Shown one piece after another: positions 26,505 through 34,481 of a DNA stretch of 64,000 nucleotides (positions are counted from its first letter, which is position 1; every line of letters starts with the position of its first letter). The notes beneath the pieces were generated by a model. It had not been told where the DNA came from. It searched no databases and saw nothing but the letters and a program-made list of their open reading frames with translations. This DNA comes from Streptomyces sp. HUAS YS2. Its GTDB lineage: Bacteria > Actinomycetota > Actinomycetes > Streptomycetales > Streptomycetaceae. The stretch lies in the NCBI RefSeq assembly GCF_033343995.1, contig NZ_CP137573.1, forward strand, positions 186,001 through 250,000, in the 5' to 3' direction. The position numbers and the translations under genes were made by a program.

Positions 26505-27275
26505 TCAGACCGGCGGCGTCAAATCGCTCTCGCTGATCGTGTACGTCAACGGCGGGTAGGTGAATTCCGTTTCATTGTTCTCACGGCGTCGCAGCTGGTA
26601 GAACTCGCGGCTCTGCTCGTCCTCGGCCGACATGAGGCGCGCACCCTGCGGAAGGTACGCCTGTCCGTCGCGAAACCGAACGAAGGTCTTCGACGTTCGG
26701 AAGGTCACACCCAACCATGGGTTGTCCACCGTGTGGACGGGCGCGTCCCATACGATCTTGTGCCTGAGTCGCCGGTTCGTTGCGACGGAGAACGCGACGA
26801 CGCTGTTGTGGGCGAGCGGAACCTCGAGCTTCTCGCCACCGGACCCCTTCGATTCGAAGATCAGCTTCCTCGGCGGGCTCACTTCGGGATGCTGGTAGCA
26901 GGAGAAGACGGCGATGAACGACTCTTCGGCCAGGTCGAGCGCTTGGTCGGAGTGGCCACCCATCGTTCTGTAGGCGTTCGTGTAGCACTCGATGAGAGCG
27001 TTGTTGAAACCGGTCGAAAGTGCCGCACGCTCTTGAATCTGTTGCGCCAGCCGTTCATGCACCGCCCGGAAGCGCTGTGCAGGGCTGCCGTACCGCGTAG
27101 TGGTCCGTACGAGAGGCACACCACCCGAATCGTCGGTCCTGGTCAGCACGGCGCCTCGCCGGCCCTTTCCCACGTCTTCCCATCGAGTCGACGCGGACAG
27201 CTCCGCGAAGAGGTTCTCCTCGGTCGGCAGATCGAACGAGAGGATCCCGTCCGAGATCCTAGGCTCGAGGGGCAA
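26505..27275 (-). CDS. AlkB-like 2OG-Fe(II) oxygenase (second gene of the pair)
   Basis: A 256-residue protein whose centre follows the AlkB jelly-roll pattern: NNALIECYTNAYRTMGGHSD gives the iron-binding His108-x-Asp110. FIAVFSCYQHP and the RKLIFES strand follow, then LAHNSVVAFSVATNRRLRHK with the distal iron His172, and LGVTFRTSKTFVRF with a 2-oxoglutarate-binding Arg193. Such enzymes hydroxylate or demethylate nucleic acids, proteins or small molecules. The N-terminal ~85 residues and the Tyr/Glu-rich tail are unrecognised. TTG 27275 is preceded by GGGAG. It overlaps the upstream oxygenase gene by 17 bp, so the two are coupled. Confidence 0.65.
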   Translation of the reverse strand: MPLEPRISDGILSFDLPTEENLFAELSASTRWEDVGKGRRGAVLTRTDDSGGVPLVRTTTRYGSPAQRFRAVHERLAQQIQERAALSTGFNNALIECYTNAYRTMGGHSDQALDLAEESFIAVFSCYQHPEVSPPRKLIFESKGSGGEKLEVPLAHNSVVAFSVATNRRLRHKIVWDAPVHTVDNPWLGVTFRTSKTFVRFRDGQAYLPQGARLMSAEDEQSREFYQLRRRENNETEFTYPPLTYTISESDLTPPV

Positions 27276-28488
27276 CGTAGTCTCCCGTGTTCATGCTGAA
27301 CAGGAATTCGTCGCCGTAATCGATGAAGGAGGACGTCCTGTTCTCCTCGGCGTACAGCCTGCGCAGCTCGTCCATGCCGGCCGGTGTGGGTGACTCCAAC
27401 TGCACCAGGTCTCCGGCCGTTTTGAGGAACGTGTGGCCGTTCTTGTGTACGGCCTCGGTGCTCGAACAGCGCACCACGTACCCCAGGCGGGTGGGGAGCA
27501 ACTCGGCGTCCAACGTCGAGGGCCGGATCTCGTGCGTGTAGAGACGGTTGGTGGACAGCGGCATGAAGAACACGGAGCCGGGATGGAGAGTCACGGTGAA
27601 CTGCGCGGGGAGCGGGATTCCGTCGCGTTCTTCGACCGCCCCCTTGAGGCGGAAGTGGAGCCTGGTCAGCCCGCTCGTACCCTTCACACCGTGGTCGAAC
27701 GCGTCGTCGGCCAGGGGCTCCAGTTTGTCGAGCCCGTCATAGAAGGTGCAGAAGGCCATGATGCCGTTGACGGGCATGTCCTTGGTCTTGTCGGCATGGG
27801 CCGAGATCTTGGCCTTGGACTGCTTGCGCTCGGCCGTGGCAAGGGTGTTGTGGTAGACCTGCGCGAGGACGTGATTCAGCGGTGCCTGGTTCCGGAAGAC
27901 GGCGGCGGCCTCGCGGTTCAACTCCTCGACGATGCGCGTGTCGGTCGGGCGAAAGCTCTCGGTCGGCCCCGAGAGATTCGTGGAGCACCGGAGCAGACGG
28001 AAATGCAGTTCGTCACCCCTTCGCGTGACGGGCGTCAGATAGATCCCGCTGCGATGGGCTGTTCCCGGTTTGGTGGACTCCGTCAGGGACTGGAACGTGT
28101 GCTCCGCACGGATCCGCCCGAAGTGATCGTCACCGGGTTCGAAAAAGCGGCGATAGTACACGCCGACGCCGTGTACGCGAACCGGAACTCGCCCGAGGCC
28201 GACGAGCGTCCAATGGTCGTCGCCGTCCTCCTGGTACCCATGAGACAGCTCCCGGACCACGAACACCCGGGCAGCCGAACGGAGTTGACGGCGACTGATC
28301 CCGGACATGTCGCCGCACAGATAGACGGTCTTCCGCGCGAGGTCGGGCGAACCAGACGCGAGGTCCTCCGGCGTGATGACGGATCCGAAGAAGTCCCCGA
28401 TCACGTCGTTGCCTTGCACCGTCGAGGGCGCGACCAAGACGTTGCTCGCATCCTCGATGCAGGCTTCTGCCAGCTCTGTTGTGCGCAT
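27259..28488 (-). CDS. Second 2OG-Fe(II) oxygenase-like protein (first gene of the pair)
   Basis: A 409-residue protein. The C-terminal half shows a jelly-roll oxygenase pattern: NHVLAQVYHNTLATAERKQS, then ISAHADKTKDMPVNG with His231-x-Asp233, MAFCTFYDG, TRLHFRLKG, FTVTLHPGSVFFMPLSTNRL with distal His319 (YTHEIRP), and TRLGYVVRCSS with a candidate 2-oxoglutarate Arg334. The first ~200 residues contain further beta-rich sequence with no family I recognise, possibly a substrate domain. ATG 28488 follows GGCAGG. It is the promoter-proximal member of a two-gene operon, and the partner's start lies inside its 3' end. Family assignment rests on motif spacing only. Confidence 0.6.
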   Translation of the reverse strand: MRTTELAEACIEDASNVLVAPSTVQGNDVIGDFFGSVITPEDLASGSPDLARKTVYLCGDMSGISRRQLRSAARVFVVRELSHGYQEDGDDHWTLVGLGRVPVRVHGVGVYYRRFFEPGDDHFGRIRAEHTFQSLTESTKPGTAHRSGIYLTPVTRRGDELHFRLLRCSTNLSGPTESFRPTDTRIVEELNREAAAVFRNQAPLNHVLAQVYHNTLATAERKQSKAKISAHADKTKDMPVNGIMAFCTFYDGLDKLEPLADDAFDHGVKGTSGLTRLHFRLKGAVEERDGIPLPAQFTVTLHPGSVFFMPLSTNRLYTHEIRPSTLDAELLPTRLGYVVRCSSTEAVHKNGHTFLKTAGDLVQLESPTPAGMDELRRLYAEENRTSSFIDYGDEFLFSMNTGDYVAPRA

Positions 28489-28553
28489 CAAACGGTACCT
28501 GCCATTTGCAGCTCTTGACGGACTACTCAAACCCGTGGACGTGGCAAGGGGTT

Positions 28554-28829
28554 CTATTGACCTTGCCCCTTGTTCAGGCGCCTCAGCTCGGCGAGCCATG
28601 TACGCAGCTGCTCGCCGTCGTGCAGGTAGGCGCCGTTCTCGCCTGCGGGAAGGTCGATTCCGTGGAGGAGGTTCAGTGCCCACCAGGAGATGTCGTCCCA
28701 GACCAGCGTGTCGTCGGCCACCCACGCCCCGGCCCAGCGATCGGCCTCGTCCCGGGTCAGGCGACCCTCGACCAGCGCGACGAAGCGCCCTTCGATCTCG
28801 TCAAGCGTCGGCTGGTGGCTGGCATCCAT
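28554..28829 (-). CDS. Small uncharacterised acidic protein
   Basis: A 91-residue acidic, Trp-rich protein (DRWAGAWVADDTLVWDDISW), probably all-helical, of a type common in Streptomyces with no assigned role. The start is ATG 28829, with CAGGAC directly before it and GGAGG further away. A GTG or ATG up to 28886 would overlap the divergent HIT gene. It lies 65 bp upstream of the oxygenase pair on the same strand and might share its transcript. Confidence 0.6.
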   Translation of the reverse strand: MDASHQPTLDEIEGRFVALVEGRLTRDEADRWAGAWVADDTLVWDDISWWALNLLHGIDLPAGENGAYLHDGEQLRTWLAELRRLNKGQGQ

Positions 28830-28884
28830 GTCCTGAACGTACCTCCATGAGCGGTCCTTGATCACCGGAAGGTAGCTTTTGGCC

Positions 28885-29358
28885 ATGACTGGTGACTGGC
28901 GGACGGATCGGATCGGGACTGCGCTGAGGGGTGAGAACCCGACCGTGATGCGACGGTTGACGTCGGGGTTCGCGGTGATCGGGGATGTTCAGTTCCTGCC
29001 GGGATACTCGGTTCTGCTCGTGGACGAGCCGGATGTGCAGCGGCTGTCGGACCTGCCGAGGGCGAAGCGGATGTCGTTCCTGTCCGACATGGACCAGCTC
29101 GGTGAAGCGGTCGAGCGTGCCTGTCGGCGGCTGGACCCGGCTTTCCGGCGAGTCAACCTGGAGATCCTGGGGAATACGGATCCGTTCCTGCATGCGCATG
29201 TCTGGCCGCGGTTCGAGTGGGAGCCGGCTGATGTGGTCGGCAAGCCGGTGTGGCTCCATCCGCGTGAGCGGTGGAGCGACGAGCGGTTCAGGCTCGGTCC
29301 GCAGCATGACGTGCTGCGAGATGCGATCGGCAGCGAACTGGACCTGCTGCGCTCGTGA
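28885..29358 (+). CDS. HIT-family (Ap4A hydrolase-like) protein
   Basis: A 157-residue protein resembling HIT-fold dinucleoside polyphosphate hydrolases. The catalytic motif appears as DPFLHAHVWPRFEWEP: the first two His of HxHxH are present, and Trp replaces the third, as in a Streptomyces subgroup. The N-terminal half holds the usual beta strands (GFAVIGDVQFLPGYSVLLVD). GGAAGG precedes ATG 28885. It is divergent from the 91-residue gene. Activity on Ap4A or a nucleotide conjugate is inferred. Confidence 0.75.
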   Translation: MTGDWRTDRIGTALRGENPTVMRRLTSGFAVIGDVQFLPGYSVLLVDEPDVQRLSDLPRAKRMSFLSDMDQLGEAVERACRRLDPAFRRVNLEILGNTDPFLHAHVWPRFEWEPADVVGKPVWLHPRERWSDERFRLGPQHDVLRDAIGSELDLLRS

Positions 29359-29369
29359 CCTGACCGTCG

Positions 29370-29402
29370 CGGGCCCTGCCGACCGTCAGGCCGGCGGGCC
29401 CG
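29370..29402. terminator. Possible terminator hairpin after the HIT gene
   Basis: CGGGCCC (29370-29376) pairs with GGGCCCG (29396-29402), with an inner TGCC/GGC pairing. It lies 11 bp past the HIT stop and has no T-tract. Weak but plausible. Confidence 0.35.
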
Positions 29403-29532
29403 GTGATCGGTGTCCGGTCATGGACGGCAGTCCGGGGTGCAGATCGACTGGGGTGCGAGGGCGGTTCTGCCGATGAGTTCACCGTCGTCGAGCGGTCTAC
29501 CCGGCAACACGACCGTTCTCGACAGGAGTGAC

Positions 29533-29901
29533 ATGTCCACCATCCAGCCAGTGATCGTGACCGCCCACCATGACGTCCTGCTCGACTTTTATACGAAATT
29601 GTTCGGTGCCGAAGAGTTCTTCCGGGTGCCGGACGAAGGCCCGGCCTTCTATCTCGGCCTGCGCATCGGCGACACCGATCTCGGGCTCGTGGCCGATGCG
29701 AACGCCGGCACCGAGGCGGCGCCGCGGATCCTGCTCAGCATCGCGGTCGACGACGTCGACGAGACCCTCGGCCGGGTGACCGCGCTGGGCGGCTCGGTCA
29801 GCGGTGGCCCCAACGACATGCCGTGGGGGCAGCGCGTCGCCCACATCAAGGACCCCGACGGCAACCCGGTGAACCTCACCCAGCCGATCCCGTTCCAGTG
29901 A
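29533..29901 (+). CDS. VOC-family glyoxalase-like protein
   Basis: A 122-residue single-chain VOC protein with two beta-alpha-beta-beta-beta halves: FYTKLFGAEEFFRVPDEGPA then FYLGLRIGDTDLGLV, and the second half with ILLSIAVDDVDETLGRVTAL through HIKDPDGNPVNLTQP. Members include glyoxalases, dioxygenases and drug-binding proteins. CAGGAG lies upstream of ATG 29533. There is no obvious partner; the downstream monooxygenase gene is convergent. Confidence 0.85.
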   Translation: MSTIQPVIVTAHHDVLLDFYTKLFGAEEFFRVPDEGPAFYLGLRIGDTDLGLVADANAGTEAAPRILLSIAVDDVDETLGRVTALGGSVSGGPNDMPWGQRVAHIKDPDGNPVNLTQPIPFQ

Positions 29902-29969
29902 CGCGGACTGAAGGATGCCTGAGGGGTACCTGAGCGCACCTCGTGGCCGGCCGCCCGGAGCGAGCCTGA

Positions 29970-31127
29970 TCAGCCCAGCTGAGGTGCCACCCAGGCATGG
30001 TGGCGCAGGATCATGCGCATAGCAGCCCGGGACGGCGTCAGCCGCATCGCCGTGTTCCGCAGCGCGACGGCCAGCGGGTGGGCGAGCTGCTGGCCCGTTC
30101 TCCCGGCCTGCCGGGCGGCCTGGGCGACGGCCTGGCTCCGCGGCCGGCGCTCGGCGTCGTAGCGGGCGAGCGCGGACTCGACGGTGGACTCGGCGCGGAG
30201 GGCGGCGGCCAGAGTGACCGCGTCCTCCAGTGCCTGGCAGGCGCCCTGCCCGAGGTTGGGCGTCATCGCGTGAGCCGCGTCGCCGAGCAGCGCGATCCGG
30301 CCGACCACGTACGACGGGAGCGGCGTGCGGAGTTCGTTCACGTCGTGGTGCAGTACGGCAGCGGGCAGGGTCGCTTCGAGCAGGGCGGGGATCGGGTCGT
30401 GCCAGGCCTGGAACCGTCGGCGCAGTTCGGCCGGCGGGTCGGCGAATCGCGAACCGGCAGGCAGGGTGAGGACGGCGTGCCACTCCGCCCGCCCGTCCTG
30501 GAGGGCGATGTGTCCGAACTCGGCGCCTCGACCCCATGTCAGTTCGAAGTCGGCACGCAGATCGACCGCGGGCTCGGTGATGGCGCGCAGCACCGTCGAG
30601 CCGCTGTAGACCGGACCGGGATGTTCCGGGAAGAGACGGCCGCGGACCTTGCTGCCGATACCGTCGGCCGCCACCACCAGATCGGCGCTCAGGACCGACT
30701 CGCCGCAGTCGACTTGAACGGTCCCGGGGCCGGTCTGCTCGACCCGGGCCGCTTCGGCGCCGATCAGCAGGGAGTCGGCGGGCAGGGACGCGCGCAGCAG
30801 CCGGTGCAAGGTGGCGCGAGGGATGCCCATGATCGGCGTACCCACCGCCTTCTCCAGCGCCGAGCCGTCCATCCGGGCCAGCCATCCGCCCCGGGGCGTC
30901 CGAGTGCCGCCGGTGTACTGGCCTTTCGAGGCGTCCCGCACCGGTTCGCCGATGCCGAGTTCGTCCAGCGCGCGCAGGCCGTTGGCGGCCAGGGAAATGC
31001 CGGCGCCGGCGTCCTCCAGCAGGGGCGCGCGCTCGACCACCGTCACGTCCCATCCGATGCGGCGCAGGCCGAGCGCGGCGGCCAGCCCGCCAATGCCCCC
31101 TCCGAGCACCACTGCCGTGCCGCCCAT
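29970..31127 (-). CDS. FAD-dependent aromatic monooxygenase
   Basis: A 385-residue group A flavoprotein monooxygenase (salicylate hydroxylase/TetX-like). The FAD-binding GxGxxG is VVLGGGIGGLAAALGLRRIG. The DG motif is LVVAADGIGSKVRGRL, and the GD motif is GRIALLGDAAHAMTPNLGQG. It should hydroxylate an aromatic compound or antibiotic with NAD(P)H and O2. GGGGG lies upstream of ATG 31127. It is divergent from a TetR gene with two matching operators between them, so it is probably induced by its substrate through that repressor. Confidence 0.88.
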   Translation of the reverse strand: MGGTAVVLGGGIGGLAAALGLRRIGWDVTVVERAPLLEDAGAGISLAANGLRALDELGIGEPVRDASKGQYTGGTRTPRGGWLARMDGSALEKAVGTPIMGIPRATLHRLLRASLPADSLLIGAEAARVEQTGPGTVQVDCGESVLSADLVVAADGIGSKVRGRLFPEHPGPVYSGSTVLRAITEPAVDLRADFELTWGRGAEFGHIALQDGRAEWHAVLTLPAGSRFADPPAELRRRFQAWHDPIPALLEATLPAAVLHHDVNELRTPLPSYVVGRIALLGDAAHAMTPNLGQGACQALEDAVTLAAALRAESTVESALARYDAERRPRSQAVAQAARQAGRTGQQLAHPLAVALRNTAMRLTPSRAAMRMILRHHAWVAPQLG

Positions 31128-31142
31128 GTCGAACCCCCATTC

Positions 31143-31192
31143 TTCTACACCTGTAGAAGGCGATCCTAGCCGAGTGTCTACAGGTGTAGAAA
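31143..31192. promoter_or_regulatory. Paired TetR operators between monooxygenase and repressor
   Basis: TTCTACACCTGTAGAA (31143-31158) and TCTACAGGTGTAGA (31177-31190) are near-perfect inverted repeats of one 16-bp site, 34 bp centre to centre, in the 70-bp divergent promoter. Most likely bound by the adjacent TetR protein, repressing both genes. Confidence 0.75.
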
Positions 31193-31197
31193 GGAGC

Positions 31198-31755
31198 ATG
31201 GCTTCGGATCGACGCACCCTCCTCGCGGACTCGGCTATCGACGTACTCGCCGACGACGGCATCCGCGGCCTGACGCACCGCGCGGTCGACCGCAGAGCCG
31301 CGCTACCACCAGGCACGACCTCGGCCTACTTCCGCACCCGAGCCGCGCTGCTCACGGCACTCGTCACCCGCCTCGTACAACTGGACCAGGCGGAACTGCA
31401 CACGATGCCCACAGAGCTTCCGCCCCTGCGCACCGTCGAGGACCTGGTGAAGGGCATGGCACTGCTCACCCGGCAGCGCCTCACCGGCGAGGGCCGCCGC
31501 CGCTCGCTCGCCCGCTACGCCTGCACGATCGAGAGCGTGCGCGATCCGGAGCTGCGCGAGATCCTCCTCCTCCGCGAGAACGCCGGCCGCGAGGCCGTCC
31601 GGATCTTCCTCGCCGCGCACGGCGTCACGGACGTCGAGAACCGCACGCACACCCTGCTGACCTGCATCGACGGGCTGGTCTTCGACCGACTGGTCAGCGG
31701 CGGCGAGGTACCGCGCGAGGCCCTCGAGGGTCTGGTCGCCGCCGCCCTGCGTTAG
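31198..31755 (+). CDS. TetR-family repressor of the monooxygenase
   Basis: A 185-residue TetR regulator. The N-terminal HTH runs LLADSAIDVLADDGIRGLTH, RAVDRRAALPPGTTSAYFRT. The C-terminal ligand domain (~60-180) includes RYACTIESVRDPELREILLL and TCIDGLVFDRLV. AAAGGAGC precedes ATG 31198. It is divergent from the FAD monooxygenase with two shared operators, so it probably autoregulates and responds to the monooxygenase substrate. Confidence 0.9.
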   Translation: MASDRRTLLADSAIDVLADDGIRGLTHRAVDRRAALPPGTTSAYFRTRAALLTALVTRLVQLDQAELHTMPTELPPLRTVEDLVKGMALLTRQRLTGEGRRRSLARYACTIESVRDPELREILLLRENAGREAVRIFLAAHGVTDVENRTHTLLTCIDGLVFDRLVSGGEVPREALEGLVAAALR

Positions 31756-31823
31756 GGCGGCGGGACCACGGTCCCGTACGAAGCGGACGACGCAGCCTGT
31801 CCGGTGAGGCACTTCCCGGCGCT

Positions 31824-31985
31824 TCACACGCCCGTGTCAGTGGCCTGCGACGCGTGCCGTCCACTCGCGGTGAGGATGGCGTGGACGACCGAGTCGCGCC
31901 ATCGTCCGGCCTTGAGCACGTGCTCGCGGATCGTGCCCTCTTCGACCATGCCGGCTGCGGCCATACACCCGGAGCACCCTGTCCA
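31824..31985 (-). pseudogene. Relic: C-terminal part of a GNAT acetyltransferase
   Basis: On the minus strand the fragment MAAAGMVEEGTIREHVLKAG plus RWRDSVVHAILTASG matches the conserved tail of RimJ-type GNAT acetyltransferases (the EG-x-x-R-x-H...W-x-D...AI-L pattern). The preceding helix (MDRVLRV) lies in another frame. The N-terminal ~130 residues are missing. It is a short frameshifted remnant between the TetR and WGR genes. Confidence 0.55.
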
Positions 31986-32138
31986 TCCCTGGCGGCCGGG
32001 CGTCAGGGCCGGACGCGCCGTCGGCTCGTACGCACGACATCTGCTGTGCCTGTCCTGCCCTTGAGGTGACCGGGAGGCGGTCAGATCCGCTGGTCGTGGC
32101 ATCATCCGGATGTCGGTCGCGGAGGTGAGGGAGGCAGC

Positions 32139-33146
32139 GTGGAGACGCAGCGCTTCGAGAAGAGCAGCGGTGGCGTCGTGCGGTACTGGCAGATCAGCCG
32201 CGACGGCATCCGCTGCCACATGTCCTGGGGGCAGGTGGGCGGCCGGACTCAGGGGTCGAGCATGACGCTCGACGACGAGGCGCACGCCAAGCGTCACTTC
32301 GGCAGGAAGGTCAGCGAGAAGAGACGCCAGGGGTACGTCGAGGTCGCGTCGGGCGCCGCCACGGAGACGACCGCGGCCTCCGCCGATGCCACTGCGGACG
32401 ACAAGCTGCTCGACGTGATGCGGGCGCAGGAGGAGAAGAGATACGAGGGCGCCTGGGACGCCTACTGGGCGGGCTATGAGCAGGTCGAGGGATACGACGG
32501 GGTGTTCGCGAAGTTCCACGACTTCGCGGCCGGGCCCGGTCCCTTCTACGACTACGTGGTCCTGAGCGAGGACGAGCGCCGGGGCCTGCACTTCGTGGTG
32601 AAGAAGCCCGGCCACGATCCGCGCAGCATCGCGGCGTTCCTCGACTTCGTCCGCCCTCGCCTCGAGCTGGCCTTCGACGGCCACTCCCACCACAAGGTGC
32701 CGCTGCCTTCTCCCATCGGCCAGTTCGATCACGTGCTGTTCTGTGCCCCCTCGCTGTGTCGCAACCGGTACGGGGGCAGGCTCGGCAAGGCCATCCCGAT
32801 CCTCGATTGCGAGATCTCGGACGAGGACAGCGAGACATTCGTCGAGGCGCGACTCCAAGGGCGCGGCTCGATGCCGTCGACCACCTGGGACCGTGAGCCC
32901 TTTCCCGTGATCGATCTGAAATTCGACCTGCGGGGCGCGAACTCGGTACGGGAGAAGGCGTTCAAGGTCTACCCGCGATCGATGCTGGAACGGGGGATCC
33001 AGCTGCTGTCCGAAGCCCTGCCCGGCAGTTGGCTGGAGATCCGTAACCACCGACGTGATGTCCTGACGCTCACGCCGACGGACCTCACGGACGGGACCCC
33101 CGCCGAGATCGACCGGTTCCTCCTGGGCGACTCCGCCCAGGCATGA
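32139..33146 (+). CDS. WGR-domain protein
   Basis: A 335-residue protein. The N-terminal WGR domain (~1-70) contains YWQISRDGIRCHMSWGQVGG, ending KLVxEKRRxGY-like in KVSEKRRQGYVEV. WGR domains bind nucleic-acid ends in PARPs and occur alone in bacteria. An Ala/Thr-rich linker leads to an ~240-residue unrecognised region with an acidic EDERRGLHFVVKK block and a short Cys/His-bearing stretch. GTG 32139 has GGAGGTGAGGGAGG upstream. It is followed after 19 bp by a frameshifted gene that appears to be its partner. Confidence 0.7.
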   Translation: METQRFEKSSGGVVRYWQISRDGIRCHMSWGQVGGRTQGSSMTLDDEAHAKRHFGRKVSEKRRQGYVEVASGAATETTAASADATADDKLLDVMRAQEEKRYEGAWDAYWAGYEQVEGYDGVFAKFHDFAAGPGPFYDYVVLSEDERRGLHFVVKKPGHDPRSIAAFLDFVRPRLELAFDGHSHHKVPLPSPIGQFDHVLFCAPSLCRNRYGGRLGKAIPILDCEISDEDSETFVEARLQGRGSMPSTTWDREPFPVIDLKFDLRGANSVREKAFKVYPRSMLERGIQLLSEALPGSWLEIRNHRRDVLTLTPTDLTDGTPAEIDRFLLGDSAQA

Positions 33147-33165
33147 CGAGGATGAAGGTGCTTCG

Positions 33166-34343
33166 GTGAGGGAGTCGAATCGAAAGCAGGCCGCGCCGCC
33201 GAGGCCACTCACGGTCGGCGATGTCGTGGCCGCGCATTCGCGGGCTCTTGGGGAGTGGACGGTCGCGCAGATAGTCCGACTCGATGCCGATTCGCAGACG
33301 GCAGCCGTGCTCGAGTTGGACTGGTCCGGCTCCGAGCCGTTCTCCGTGGCCGACCTCGGCGATGTCGTCCCGCTCAGGTTGACCCACCACGCGTGGAACG
33401 GCGCGCTGTCCTTCTGCAACCATCAGTGGGGCCTCCCCCGCAGCCACAAGGTCGTCGGGGCGATGCGCCTGCTCCATGACGAACCGTCGAACAGCTGGGC
33501 GCCGGATGGCACCTGGGTGACCAGCTCGCTCGCCAGCGGCGGTGGGACAGCGGCCTCCGCGAGGACCCGGTCGTGGCCTGGAAGGCGGAGTACACCGGAG
33601 AGACGGTCAACGAATTCCTCGGCCGGCCGGCCGAGCCACGCGCGGAGATCACGCAGCTGACGATCAGAGACATCGAAGCCCTCGATTGCGCTCAACTCGT
33701 CCAGCGATTCCCGGAGGTGACCCGCCTTCATCTGTACGGACGCCTGGGACTCCTCTCCGCCGCCGGCGAGCTGAACCGACTGACCTCACTCCAAGGCATC
33801 AGCATCGACGACCTGTTCGGGATGACCGGAGAAGACCTCCTTCGACCGCAATGCGTACCGAAGCTGGAATCAGTCGACCTCCACAGCGTCCCTGCCGCGT
33901 ACGCCGCGCCAATGCGCCGCACCTGGCGACACGAGATTCCCGCAGGTACCTACGTGTCCGTTCTCCGGGCCCGCAAGCCCGAGTGGATCGAGGAGAACCG
34001 GAACAACCCGTTGCGCGACTGGGACGGCCGCGAGCACATCAGCGCTACCACCTACAAGCGGGCGGTCACCCAGTACAAGGCGACACGGAAGGCGATCCTT
34101 CAGGCACTCGCCGACGAACCCACGGCCGTCCGACCGAAGCGCCTGGAGGAAATCGGGCGCGCCTACGGCGAGGAGTTCAACCGGCTCGACCGCCGATCGG
34201 GCTTCATCGAAACCGTCGAGCGCGAGGAACTCTTCGCCGCCCTCGACCACATCGTGAACGAGACCGACGTCCCTCACGGCCCTGACTTCGGCGAAGCCCG
34301 CGACAGCCTGATCTCCGGGGTGGAATCCGTCAGAGACTGGTAG
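33166..34343 (+). pseudogene. WGR-associated protein, frameshifted near codon 125
   Basis: Two overlapping frames together make one ~392-residue protein. The first (GTG 33166) reads LTVGDVVAAHSRALGEWTVA onward to VTSSLASG. The second resumes RWDSGLREDPVVAWKAEYTG and continues through beta/leucine-rich repeats (VTRLHLYGRLGLLSAAGELN) to the stop at 34343. A one-base loss around 33534-33545, in a G-rich run, restores the join. The C-terminal ~150 residues are helical. Function is unknown; position 19 bp after the WGR gene suggests joint action. It is either a real mutation or a homopolymer sequencing error. Confidence 0.6.
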
Positions 34344-34481
34344 CGCGGCGCCTCGATCGTCCTGCCGACACACCGTGGGCTTTCGCTGCCCTCGCTTTCT
34401 CAGCTCTCGCCGGGGCCTCCTCGATGAGTGGCGCTCTGACCGACACCCCTTACTTTCTGCTGCCGGCCTGGCGGCCCGGGC

